NCBI RefSeq assembly: GCF_026283955.1
Contig: NZ_JAPDPE010000043.1
Coordinates: 1-38,005, forward strand
Length of the DNA: 38,005 nt
Reading direction: 5' to 3'
DNA from: Dyella silvatica
Lineage (GTDB): Bacteria; Pseudomonadota; Gammaproteobacteria; Xanthomonadales; Rhodanobacteraceae
Shown: one piece after another, positions 7,884 through 15,370 of the stretch
How the letters are laid out: each line of letters opens with the position of its first letter
Position numbering within the stretch: the first letter of the stretch is position 1
Program-made: the position numbers and the translations under genes
Notes under the pieces: model-generated
What the model was told of the DNA's origin: nothing
The model's database searches: none
Seen by the model: only the letters and a program-made list of their open reading frames with translations

Positions 7884-8628
7884 GCGCTATGGTTGGTTAG
7901 GCGCATCGAGAAAACAGGCGCTTGCCGGCAAGCTCGATCGTATCGTGCGGACCTGGTGGGACGCGTGGGGGCTAGAACCTGTACCAGGCGCGATCGATGC
8001 GGCCGTGCCTGGGGTGGCCGCAGATCGTTACTGGTTGATCGATCAACAGGGGCTTCTCGCCGTGCACATGGATGGTTCGTTGGCTGAAGCATTGACAGGT
8101 ATCGACGACAAACGGGGCGGCCATTTTGCTGACCACTTATCGCAAAAGGCACTACACGATCTCGTGGCGCGATTGGCCGATCAGCGTGGCTCCGTGAGTC
8201 CTATCTCGACGACCGAGGTCTCGTCGCTTCCTGCGGAACTCGCGGAAGAACGGCGAGGCGCATGCAGTTTCGGATTGAGTTGCGGACCCATGCATTTATC
8301 GATCTGGCTCGATCGAGCGATGGCAGATCGATTGGCACCCCGCACGACATCAAATGCAACGTTGCGAGTGCTCGCATCGCGTACTGATGCCTTGGCTCCT
8401 GCGCGCACGCAGCTTACTGCCCGGCTGGAACTGGGCGACATCGCGATGGGTGAATTGCGTGACCTTCACGTAGGCGATGTGTTGATGACGCGCACGCCCT
8501 TGAGCGAGCTGATCGATTTGGTCATCAGTGATAGTGGCAAGCATTTAATCCATGGCCGTCTGGGTGAACAAGGCGGGCAGCGTGCTCTCTTGCTTCAGGC
8601 GGCGAATTTATCGGAGTCCACGACATGA
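7876..8628 (+). CDS. FliM/SctQ-like C-ring protein with one SpoA domain
   Basis: This 250-aa protein starts at GTG 7876, preceded by GGAGG at 7866-7870, and overlaps the end of flgE. Residues about 178-242 form a clear SpoA domain (TARLELGDIAMGELRDLHVGDV, then HGRLGEQGGQRALLLQ), as in FliM, FliN and SctQ. FliM is usually about 330 aa, with an N-terminal CheY-binding LSQxEIDAL motif and a CheC-like middle domain bearing GGxG that binds FliG. Neither is visible; the N-terminus is a basic Trp-rich helix. The total length and layout are nearer SctQ/HrcQa of injectisomes. It should form the cytoplasmic platform with FliN, but probably without chemotactic switching. Confidence 0.8.
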   Translation: MAKRYGWLGASRKQALAGKLDRIVRTWWDAWGLEPVPGAIDAAVPGVAADRYWLIDQQGLLAVHMDGSLAEALTGIDDKRGGHFADHLSQKALHDLVARLADQRGSVSPISTTEVSSLPAELAEERRGACSFGLSCGPMHLSIWLDRAMADRLAPRTTSNATLRVLASRTDALAPARTQLTARLELGDIAMGELRDLHVGDVLMTRTPLSELIDLVISDSGKHLIHGRLGEQGGQRALLLQAANLSESTT

Positions 8629-8936
8629 GTTCGATCGTAGTTGAACCGCTTATTCTGGAGCCATTAGTTGAGGCTGTAGCGCCTGAACGCCTCGAGAAGG
8701 TGGGTGTGCCAGATCTGAGTTTGGTCGATCATGTGCAGGTGCGCTTGACTGCTGTACTGGGCGAGATGGAGCTCACTGTGGCGGAGCTCTTTGATCTCAA
8801 GACCGGCAAGGTTCTCGCTTTGCAGCAGTTGCTCGACGACACCATCGTGCTGCAGTTGAATGGTAAGGCTGTTGCCACGGCGCATCTCGTGGCCGTAGGC
8901 GATTGCTTCGGTGTACAGATTGCTCAAGTCTTGTGA
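8625..8936 (+). CDS. fliN: FliN, C-ring/SpoA protein
   Basis: This 103-aa protein has one SpoA domain (about residues 33-102: VDHVQVRLTAVLGEMELTVA, LFDLKTGKVLALQQLLDDTI, then VGDCFGVQI). FliN multimers form the base of the C-ring and dock the FliH-FliI complex. Length is typical. The ATG sits in an ATGA overlap with the FliM/SctQ-like gene, and the pairing of two adjacent SpoA proteins supports a shared platform. The VGDxFGVQI end is the standard FliN C-terminal strand. Confidence 0.93.
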   Translation: MSSIVVEPLILEPLVEAVAPERLEKVGVPDLSLVDHVQVRLTAVLGEMELTVAELFDLKTGKVLALQQLLDDTIVLQLNGKAVATAHLVAVGDCFGVQIAQVL

Positions 8937-8944
8937 TAGCCAGC

Positions 8945-9352
8945 ATGTTTGTGGATAACGCCCCCGCCGTGGCGGCCTCTGTGGCAATGCCGGCAGCCAT
9001 TCCTTTCAGCCATGCCGCTGTCAGCAGTGACTCCGCAAACATGTCCGGCATGTTAGTGGCGGCGGCTTTGCTGGCGCTTGCGTTTGCTGTGCTCTGGGTG
9101 CTTAAGCAGCGTGGATGGGGTATCAAGTCCTCCGCGATTTCTGCCAACGCCATCCATCAGCCTGAGGATTTCCAGGTGATGCAAAGATTGCGGCTTAGTC
9201 CCACATGCATGGCATTTGTATTGAGTGACGGTGAGACACGCATGTTGCTTGTGGAGTCTCGGCACAGCGTGACCTTGCAGCCGCTTCAAACCGTTGAAAT
9301 CCCGCTGCGAAATACCTTGTCAGCGGTTAGCGATTTCGGACAGTCGACGTAA
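8945..9352 (+). CDS. fliO: FliO, export-gate assembly factor
   Basis: FliO is a small inner-membrane protein that helps FliP oligomerise during export-gate assembly. This 135-aa protein has an Ala-rich N-terminal segment, one membrane helix (MLVAAALLALAFAVLWVLK, about residues 36-54) and a cytoplasmic domain with VMQRLRLSPTCMAFVLSDGE and LLVESRHSVTLQPL, matching the FliO pattern of a strand-rich C-terminal part. ATG 8945 is used here; GTG 8933, which overlaps the fliN stop (GTGA), is an equally possible start adding four residues. Neither has a strong ribosome site. The stop shares a base with the fliP start (TAATG). Confidence 0.85.
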   Translation: MFVDNAPAVAASVAMPAAIPFSHAAVSSDSANMSGMLVAAALLALAFAVLWVLKQRGWGIKSSAISANAIHQPEDFQVMQRLRLSPTCMAFVLSDGETRMLLVESRHSVTLQPLQTVEIPLRNTLSAVSDFGQST

Positions 9353-10110
9353 TGGATGCCAACAAACGATTTCGATGCCGGCGCATGCTTTGCGTTTTTG
9401 TGCTGGTGCTGGCAGGGGGGCACACATCGCTGGCCTTCGCCGCTGACCCTCTCCGAGATGCCATCGGGCAGAGTGGCGATGTGGCGCCGGCGCTCCGTCA
9501 GCTCGCCGTGCTTACCGCGCTTTCGCTGTTGCCCGCGCTGCTGATCGCGATGACTTCTTTTACGCGTATCGTGATCGTGCTTTCCATGGTCCGAAGTGCG
9601 CTTGGGTTGCAGCAGACACCGCCCAATGCCGTGCTAATTACGCTATCGCTGTTTCTAACCCTTTTCTCGATGATGCCTGTGCTGCAGGTCGCCAAAGATC
9701 GAGCGGTAGATCCTTGGCTAGCCAAGACAATGAATACCGAGGTCGCGGTACAAACAGGGTTTCAGCCTTTCAAGGAATTTATGATACGGCAGACCCGCGA
9801 GGGCGATCTGCGCGCGGTAGTCAGCATGGCTGGCGCCAACCAGCCGAAGACTCTTGCTGAAGTTCAGGCCTTGCACTTGATTCCTGCCTTTATGCTGAGC
9901 GAATTGCATACAGCCTTTCAGATCGGCTTCGTGATTTTCTTGCCGTTTCTGTTGATCGACTTGGTCGTCGCTGCGATTCTTATGGCCCTTGGCATGATCA
10001 TGGTGCCTCCTGCGACGGTCAGTTTGCCGTTGAAGATTTTGTTGTTTCTTTTGATCAATGGGTGGGTCTTGATAGCCCAGGCCATTCTCGGCAGCTATCG
10101 GCAAGCCTAG
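9352..10110 (+). CDS. fliP: FliP, core subunit of the export gate
   Basis: FliP pentamers with FliQ and FliR form the membrane export channel. This 252-aa protein has an N-terminal signal-like hydrophobic segment ending near AFAADPL (residues about 12-33) and the strongly conserved FliP blocks: FTRIVIVLSMVRSALGLQQTPPN, LFLTLFSMMPV, the REGDLRAVVS segment with preceding FMIRQT, LIPAFMLSELHTAFQIGF and ILMALGMIMVPPATVSLPLK. These make it one of the most secure calls here. It starts in a TAATG overlap with fliO and ends in a TAGTG overlap with the sigma gene. fliQ and fliR, usually next, are absent at this position. Confidence 0.97.
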   Translation: MDANKRFRCRRMLCVFVLVLAGGHTSLAFAADPLRDAIGQSGDVAPALRQLAVLTALSLLPALLIAMTSFTRIVIVLSMVRSALGLQQTPPNAVLITLSLFLTLFSMMPVLQVAKDRAVDPWLAKTMNTEVAVQTGFQPFKEFMIRQTREGDLRAVVSMAGANQPKTLAEVQALHLIPAFMLSELHTAFQIGFVIFLPFLLIDLVVAAILMALGMIMVPPATVSLPLKILLFLLINGWVLIAQAILGSYRQA

Positions 10111-10832
10111 TGAATGTCATCGCCTGTGATGAGCATCCGGATGTTGACGAGATCACTCTTTGGACGCGTTGGCGTGTGGATGGCGACCGCATCGCTTACG
10201 AAGCATTAGTGCTTTGTTACACCCCCTGGGTGCGACAGATAGCGCGAGATGTGTTCATGCGTGTAAGAGGGCACAGCAAAGACTGGCCCGACTTTGTGCA
10301 GAATGCATCCGTTGGGCTACTTGAAGCCATGGCATCGTTCCAGCTATCGCGCCATGTACCTTTCCGGGCCTATGCACGACTTCGTGTCAGGGGTGCCGTG
10401 TTCAACGGGTTACGGGCTCTGTATACGCAGCAGGGAATGCACACGGACGAGCAGGCCTGGAGAGAGCGGGTCGACTCGCTCTTGGACGCTCCTGAAGAAG
10501 ACCCCGTAGAGCAGTTGATTGCAGTTGTCTCCGGCTTGGGTGCAGTACACATGTTATCGGCCTATGCCGACCAGGAAGCTTTTCAGACGCCCCATAGCCC
10601 TTATGACGAGGCTGTGCACAGTCAGCTCAGCGATCGTTTGTCAAAACTCTTGGCCATGCTGCCAGAACGTGAACGACTAGTACTGCAACTCCATTATCTG
10701 CAGCACATGGCCTTTGTGCAGATTGCTGATGCTTTGGATCTCACCAAAGGACGAATATCGCAGCTTCATAAGCAGGGCCTGGGGAAACTGAGATCACGTA
10801 TGATTCAGGAATCCTGGCATCAGGCACTTTAG
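10110..10832 (+). CDS. fliA: FliA-type sigma factor (sigma-28 family)
   Basis: This 240-aa protein is a region 2-3-4 sigma factor of the flagellar type. Region 2 holds FVQNASVGLLEAMASFQLSR and AYARLRVRGAVFNGLRAL (about residues 62-104), a divergent form of the FliA ARxRIRGAMLDELR block. Region 4 (about 183-235) has MLPERERLVLQLHYLQ and a helix-turn-helix with IADALDLTKGRISQLHKQGL. GTG 10110 is chosen because it overlaps the fliP TAG by one base. It would direct RNA polymerase to late genes of the system. Placement inside the structural operon suggests a self-contained regulon; the diverged region 2.4 leaves its promoter preference open. Confidence 0.88.
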   Translation: MNVIACDEHPDVDEITLWTRWRVDGDRIAYEALVLCYTPWVRQIARDVFMRVRGHSKDWPDFVQNASVGLLEAMASFQLSRHVPFRAYARLRVRGAVFNGLRALYTQQGMHTDEQAWRERVDSLLDAPEEDPVEQLIAVVSGLGAVHMLSAYADQEAFQTPHSPYDEAVHSQLSDRLSKLLAMLPERERLVLQLHYLQHMAFVQIADALDLTKGRISQLHKQGLGKLRSRMIQESWHQAL

Positions 10833-10902
10833 TTTCATCTGCAATACGCGTCGATATTCTTGTTCATGGCATCGATGACATGCCTCCTGCTCCGGTACCC
10901 CT

Positions 10903-11280
10903 ATGGACCCGATTCGTCCTTCTGAAGCCTCTGCTCTTATCGATGCGTTGCGCCAACTCGGCAAAGCGAGCTCAAGTAAAAGCTCAGGGCGGACTGAGGG
11001 CGGGCAGCCCAAGCAGGGGCTGCCCGATGCGATAGTGGAGCAGCCTGGTTTGCGTGAGGAACTCCGCACCTTGGTCGCTGCCGTCGACACGGATGACGAT
11101 GCTGCTGTGGTCGCGATCCGACTTCCCATGTTGCGGTGTATCTTGCTCAGGCAATGGGGGGGTGCGGCGGCAAACGATCAAGCATTCATCGGTATGGTCG
11201 CGGCCATAGATCGAACGATTTCAGCGGATTCGCGATTGGCTGAATTGGTGCGTCATGCGATTCGTGCACTGAAAGAGTAA
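10903..11280 (+). CDS. Small unknown protein after the flagellar sigma gene
   Basis: This 125-aa protein is not recognised. It has an acidic/polar N-terminus, a Ser-Lys-Gly linker (about residues 24-40, SSSKSSGRTEGGQPKQG) and a helical C-terminal part with LREELRTLVAAVDTDDDA and IRLPMLRCILLRQWG. There is no signal peptide or membrane segment. It lies 70 bases after fliA on the same strand, and no obvious ribosome site precedes the ATG. By position it could be an anti-sigma factor of FlgM type, or an export chaperone, but I see no FlgM motif. The function is left open; co-transcription with the flagellar genes is likely. Confidence 0.6.
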   Translation: MDPIRPSEASALIDALRQLGKASSSKSSGRTEGGQPKQGLPDAIVEQPGLREELRTLVAAVDTDDDAAVVAIRLPMLRCILLRQWGGAAANDQAFIGMVAAIDRTISADSRLAELVRHAIRALKE

Positions 11281-11387
11281 GTGACTGCATGTCCGTCTAA
11301 TGTCGACCGATTGATGATCGATCATGCCTCTGCATCCACATACGCTTGGTGAGGTTAGACGACCAACGTCAATCCGTGTTTTCTTGC

Positions 11388-11689
11388 TTATGGGGCGACC
11401 TTGCTCAAAGGTTTGGTGAGCAATCCATAGAGCTTGCTCAACGCATCTCGCTTTCATCCAGGTGGAGGTGCCGATCATCGTGCCCGGCTTGCACCCCGCT
11501 CAGTCCGTGGCTTTGCCATTGCGCGCGAACTTCCTGCGGCACTTTGGCGGCAGCAACGCGTGTCTCCACGGTACGGCGTAGATCGCCAAGGGGGACGCGG
11601 CTCATTACTAGCTCGCCGAGTTTCTCCATGGCTTCAATGATGGGGCCAATCGGTTCTCGAAGTGCCAGTAAGCTAGCTCCGCGGGCTCT
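11388..11689 (-). pseudogene. Tyrosine-recombinase (phage/island integrase) C-terminal remnant
   Basis: On the minus strand an open frame from 11689 to 11438 encodes GASLLALREPIGPIIEAMEK, DLRRTVETRVAAAKVPQEVR and QSHGLSGVQAGHDDRH, matching the C-terminal catalytic domain of P4/island-type integrases (usual pattern HDLRRTxxTRxxxxxVPxxVRAxLxSHG...RHYDRHDYxxEK). The frame is then shifted near 11440: an ALSKLYGLLTKPLSK-like tail continues in another frame to a stop at 11388-11390. The HxLR histidine is replaced by Gly (GDLRR) and the nucleophile Tyr by Asp (HDDRH), so it is inactive. The N-terminal two thirds are missing. This suggests an old island boundary beside the flagellar locus. Confidence 0.65.
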
Positions 11690-11702
11690 TCAAATAATGA
11701 AG

Positions 11703-11739
11703 AGAGCCGGGACCTGGGTGCGTGACCCGGGTCCCGGCT
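11703..11739 (-). terminator. Strong hairpin downstream of the small secreted protein gene
   Basis: GAGCCGGGACC at 11703-11713 pairs perfectly with GGTCCCGGCTC at 11729-11739. The stem extends inward by TGGGT/ACCCG with one wobble, leaving a GCGTG loop. It begins 27 bases after the stop of the minus-strand gene at 11766 and is followed on that strand by TCTTCATTATTT. It is most likely an intrinsic terminator, though the T tract is imperfect. Confidence 0.65.
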
Positions 11740-11765
11740 CCATGGCTTGATTCAAGAACAACTAA

Positions 11766-12140
11766 TCAGGTGCACGAAATGTACTGATAGGAGTGGTCGT
11801 AAAAATATATCCACGCCAGGCGGGCGACGGCATTGCCCGAAGAATCATTGGTCGCGAAAGGATATAAGTCATTGACACCTTTGACATACCAGTCGCTCCA
11901 GCCGCCACCAAACCACTGGAGCTTATAAGCTACGATATTTTTCCCGTACACCTGCCGGTCCAAATTTCTATTCAGCCCACCTGCAGCCCAGGTGGCATTG
12001 CCATTAGGTCCGATCGGCGCGCTATCACTGCCGGTCTGAGTGCAAGTTTGTTGTGTGCCCGTATTGGCAATATCGGCATAGGCCGAGTTGGCCATTCCAA
12101 TAGCAAAAAGCAAGGCAGTAACGGAAAGCAACTTTTTCAT
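11766..12140 (-). CDS. Small secreted protein of unknown function
   Basis: This 124-aa protein has a clear Sec signal peptide (MKKLLSVTALLFAIGMANSAYA, cut before DIANTG). The mature part is about 102 aa, rich in Gly, Asn, Trp and Tyr, with two cysteines near its ends (TQQTCTQTG and the C-terminal QYISCT) that could form one disulfide. Aromatic patches such as YKLQWFGGGWSDWYV and RLAWIYFYDHSYQY suggest a beta-sandwich or lectin-like fold, but no family is recognised. The second ATG (12140) is preferred because AGGAG at 12147-12151 directly touches the first ATG (12146) but lies 6 bases from the second. It has its own terminator and stands alone next to an integrase remnant. Confidence 0.75.
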   Translation of the reverse strand: MKKLLSVTALLFAIGMANSAYADIANTGTQQTCTQTGSDSAPIGPNGNATWAAGGLNRNLDRQVYGKNIVAYKLQWFGGGWSDWYVKGVNDLYPFATNDSSGNAVARLAWIYFYDHSYQYISCT

Positions 12141-12151
12141 AATCATCTCCT

Positions 12152-13000
12152 AAATATATGAAAGTGCCCTTTCGGGAAGCCAGCGTCTTATTTGCTGCAG
12201 CACAGTAATTAGCCTGCGAAGACTTGAGCTCTGCGGTACATAATCCCCTTGTGCTGCTTTTCGAGCTTGTATGGCGGCACGTATAATCGTCGTGAATTAA
12301 CGGTGCGTGAAAATAATTAAATAAAGAGCCATTTATGGCGACAGTTTTTCATGGTGCATAAGAGTGCGTTGTGATGGCGGCATATAGGTGCCGAAAAAAT
12401 TGAATAAATCCAAATATAAGCAGATCATTCTTAATCCGGATGGTCGGTCTTCACCTGTAGTTGACGTGGCTTTGCGTGCGGCTGTGGCGCTGAGTAACTT
12501 GATTGCTTTTTCCCTGTGAATCAACACGTCACCTTCACGATTTCAGGACGTCAAGAAGCCGGCTCTGCATAAAATGAAGAGGCATGAGTCATTGATGTCT
12601 CGGCGGTGGTCATCGAGGTTTTATCGATGGAGGATGATTTCAATAGATGGCCGGTTGCCGATTAAAGTAATGACTTGCTGTATTGGCATGGTGGGTCATT
12701 TATATCGATTGAAAAATTTTTCAGCGATTGTTTTAGGTGAAGATGCATGCTGCGGATCTTTTATTGGCAAAGGCGCTATAGATCTTTGCGTTAGCTCGAT
12801 CTATGTGGTTTTGAAAAAGCCCCTGCACGGCGAAGATTTTGATAGGCGACTTCGTTGGACCAGGCAGGGAATATCTGCGCTTTGGTCGCAGGCATGAGTT
12901 TGACGGGCACGCCCATATTTCCCCGCAACCTTCACGCACGTACGGGGGGGGCTGTCCAGAAATGAAATTATCGGTGTCACATCAGCGAAGAGCTGTTGGC
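12152..13000. other. Gene-poor, lower-GC stretch
   Basis: No convincing gene is seen. The DNA is visibly richer in A and T than its surroundings, especially 12290-12430 and 12690-12850. A 107-codon frame (12574-12897, plus) has no ribosome site, an odd Arg/Trp/Cys-rich composition and no recognisable domain. A run of eight G lies at 12944-12951. The stretch probably holds the promoter of the secreted protein gene and decayed foreign DNA. Confidence 0.5.
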
Positions 13001-13282
13001 TTATTCGTGTGTTTCCATGACGTGAAAGAGTCTGGGCGATGTCACCAGCTTGGCGAGTTCGTCATCCAGCCAGGCGCGCAGGCCAGGGTCGCGTATCGCA
13101 AATAATTCAAACACACCGAGCGCGCGCAATGCTGGCAACTGCGCCAGTAGTCTGGGTTCGATGGCGCATAGTACGGGCTCGGGAGTCGCTGGATCGAGCA
13201 TCTGATGGGCGCAGGCGACAAAGGTCTCCAATGGGCATGGATTGGAGGCGGGTTTCAATGGGGTCAGCTCAAACGGGGACAT
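13001..13282 (-). CDS. Hypothetical protein, 93 aa
   Basis: The product is Pro/Leu/Ala-rich at first (MSPFELTPLKPASNPCPLET), then helical, with LLAQLPALRALGVFELFAIR and LRAWLDDELAKLV. Codon use fits a GC-rich host gene and there is no signal peptide or membrane helix. No family is recognised. The ribosome site is weak. The LDPATPEPVLCAIEPRLL style resembles a small cytosolic regulator or immunity-like protein, but nothing supports a function. Confidence 0.5.
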   Translation of the reverse strand: MSPFELTPLKPASNPCPLETFVACAHQMLDPATPEPVLCAIEPRLLAQLPALRALGVFELFAIRDPGLRAWLDDELAKLVTSPRLFHVMETHE

Positions 13283-13479
13283 GAGGTTATCGTCTCTGAA
13301 TCAATATGTCGTCGGTCGCGGCGCGCGTTGCCCATATGGGAGTGCACGGGCGCGCAGAGGTTCCTGCCACACGTCGCGATGCGCAGGTGTGGTGCGCGTC
13401 GAATCTGGATCATCGGCTTGTCGGTCTTAAAGCTGCGTCGGCCTAGGGCGGCTGGGCGGTAAAGCAGGTGTTGGCTGGG

Positions 13480-14712
13480 TCAATCGAGCATGATTTTCTC
13501 GATCAGCGCGGCCGCAGTGGTCAGGCCATTTTCCGCCCTCATTTTCTCGCCCAGTGCCTGCGCCCTTAGGCGGATCTTGTCGGTTTGTGTGGACTCCATA
13601 CGATCGGCAAGTTGCGCAGCATCCAGCTGCTTCCAACTTACAACGTCGGCTGCGACGCCTGCTTGCTGCAGTCGATCGGCCCAGAAAAACTGATCCGCGG
13701 CAAACGGCACCACCACCGAGGGAACGCCGGCTCGTGCGGCGGAGTGACTGGTGCCGGAGCCTCCGTGATGCATCACTAGCGAGGTTTTGGGGAAGAGCCA
13801 GTCGTGGGGCGTTTCATCAATCACCAAGAAGTTGTCCGGCAGCACGCTGGCATCCACGCCGCTCCAGCCGGGGTAGAACAAGGCTCGACGGCCGGCAACA
13901 GCCTGGATCACCGCACTAAGCAGCCTCGGCCTGTCGAATCCCGACATGCTGCCGAATCCGATGTACATGGGTGGTTCGCCCGATGCGAGGAAGTCACTGA
14001 GCACAGTGGGCGGCAGCCACTCTTGCTCCGGTTGTATCCATTGGCCGCAAAGCGCGGCATTCGAAGGCCAATCGTTGGGTGAGGGCAGCAGGTTGGGTGA
14101 CACGCCGTAAAGCATCGGATGTTGCGTCCACACGCGCGTCCGGGCGGGCAAGTGGCACACCGTCGATCGCGCTGCGTTGGTGCTCTTTCGGAACGCGCGC
14201 CATAGCATGCTATTCACGAACTGATGGCTGGCGCGGTTCAACCACCGTGGAACGATCCCTTGCGGCAAGAAGGGCGATGGAAACGCAGCCGTTGGTGTGA
14301 TGGGAATCATGCCGGCACCGATGGCTTTCACGCCCAGGTATTCGGCGGCGGCCAGGCCCGCGAACGCGGCCAGGCCGCCGACGATAATGGCATCGTAGCC
14401 TGCCGCCACGGTCACTATCTGCCTCAGCCATGATTCTGCGTTGGCGTTCGCGATGCGTGCCAGCACATTCACCGTGCTCCGGAATTGATCGCCCTTGGCA
14501 ACCACATCGGAGATTGCGTGATCCGGTTGCAGCGCACCGCGGATATCGCCGCTCAGCGCGGCCGTTGGAACGCCCAGCGCTTTGGCGCTGCCTAGCGTGG
14601 AGGCATCTGCCAGTAATCGCGTTTCATGCCCGGCATCCATCAGTGCGCTGCACAGCGCCGCCATGGGGCGCGTATCGCCTTCCGTGCCGTAGGTTACGAC
14701 GGCTAGCTTCAT
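13480..14712 (-). CDS. GT1-family (MGT/UGT-type) glycosyltransferase
   Basis: This 410-aa protein is a GT-B fold transferase that likely moves a sugar from a nucleotide-sugar donor onto a small lipophilic acceptor. The N-terminus MKLAVVTYGTEGDTRPMAAL (1-20) matches the G(S/T)xGDxxP signature of GT1/GT28 proteins. The C-terminal donor-binding half has PPMYIGFGSMSG, the VMHHGGSGTSHSAARAGVPS segment (HGGxGT), and VVPFAADQFFWADR (PxxxDQxxWA), all typical of rhamnosyl/macrolide-type enzymes. An AGGA lies about 7 bases before the start. It overlaps the TetR gene by ATGA, so it is the target or partner of that regulator. Acceptor unknown. Confidence 0.88.
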   Translation of the reverse strand: MKLAVVTYGTEGDTRPMAALCSALMDAGHETRLLADASTLGSAKALGVPTAALSGDIRGALQPDHAISDVVAKGDQFRSTVNVLARIANANAESWLRQIVTVAAGYDAIIVGGLAAFAGLAAAEYLGVKAIGAGMIPITPTAAFPSPFLPQGIVPRWLNRASHQFVNSMLWRAFRKSTNAARSTVCHLPARTRVWTQHPMLYGVSPNLLPSPNDWPSNAALCGQWIQPEQEWLPPTVLSDFLASGEPPMYIGFGSMSGFDRPRLLSAVIQAVAGRRALFYPGWSGVDASVLPDNFLVIDETPHDWLFPKTSLVMHHGGSGTSHSAARAGVPSVVVPFAADQFFWADRLQQAGVAADVVSWKQLDAAQLADRMESTQTDKIRLRAQALGEKMRAENGLTTAAALIEKIMLD

Positions 14713-15356
14713 GTCCGCTTCCTGGGCTTGGGGATTTTCGCGGACGGCGGCGCGGCGCCTTCCATAAACAATCGGACAACGTTGGCGAATTCCTCGCTTA
14801 ACTTCAGGCCGGGCACGTCCAGCCAGCGCAATAACGCGCTGAGATAAAGGTGATGAAACATCAGCGCCAGATGTTCTGCGCTCAGGTCGGTGCGCATCTC
14901 GTCGGCTTGCTGGCTTTTGAGAATGAGCCATCGAAAAGCGCTGGTCATGTCGCGAGCGTCGCCGCTATCCGAGGCCGACGCTGACGTTCCGATTTCCAGA
15001 AATCGAAAGCGCAAATACGGCGGCAGATAGGTTCGATGACGTTCGCACCAGTCGGCCGAGGTTCTCAAGATATGCGCAACCCCGTCTGCAAACCTCGTAT
15101 CCGGCCCGATATCACTGGCCAGATGCTGCAGGTCACGGGCCAGCTCCAAGTGAATCCAGTGCGCTAGTACCGCTTCTTTGACCGGAAAGTGGTTGTAAAG
15201 GGTGCCTTTGGCGACATCCGCTTCGGCCGCGATCTGTTCCATGGTTACCGCATCAAAGCCATGGGCTTCGAATAGGCGTGCGGCGGTGCCGGCCAGGTGG
15301 TCCTGCGTTTGCGAGCGCTTTCTATCGCGCCGACCGGGTGCTTCGGGCTTAGTCAT
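14709..15356 (-). CDS. TetR-family transcriptional regulator
   Basis: This 215-aa protein has the TetR N-terminal DNA-binding domain: ARLFEAHGFDAVTMEQIAAE and ADVAKGTLYNHFPVKEAVLA (about residues 26-65). The C-terminal ligand domain is unassigned. It is the first gene of a two-gene operon; its stop overlaps the glycosyltransferase start. It probably represses its own operon and responds to a small molecule that the transferase modifies, which is inference. Repeats just upstream (15371-15408) are candidate operators. Confidence 0.92.
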   Translation of the reverse strand: MTKPEAPGRRDRKRSQTQDHLAGTAARLFEAHGFDAVTMEQIAAEADVAKGTLYNHFPVKEAVLAHWIHLELARDLQHLASDIGPDTRFADGVAHILRTSADWCERHRTYLPPYLRFRFLEIGTSASASDSGDARDMTSAFRWLILKSQQADEMRTDLSAEHLALMFHHLYLSALLRWLDVPGLKLSEEFANVVRLFMEGAAPPSAKIPKPRKRT

Positions 15357-15370
15357 CAGTCGTGCTCTTT

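Noticed and set aside
10903-11280. Naming the post-sigma protein FlgM
   Set aside because: Only position and general shape agree; the FlgM sequence pattern is not visible.
12574-12897. Possible 107-aa plus-strand gene
   Set aside because: No ribosome site, odd composition and no recognisable domain in a decayed region; not supported.
12944-12951. Run of eight G as a phase-variation tract
   Set aside because: It is not inside or just upstream of a convincing gene, so no switching role can be argued.
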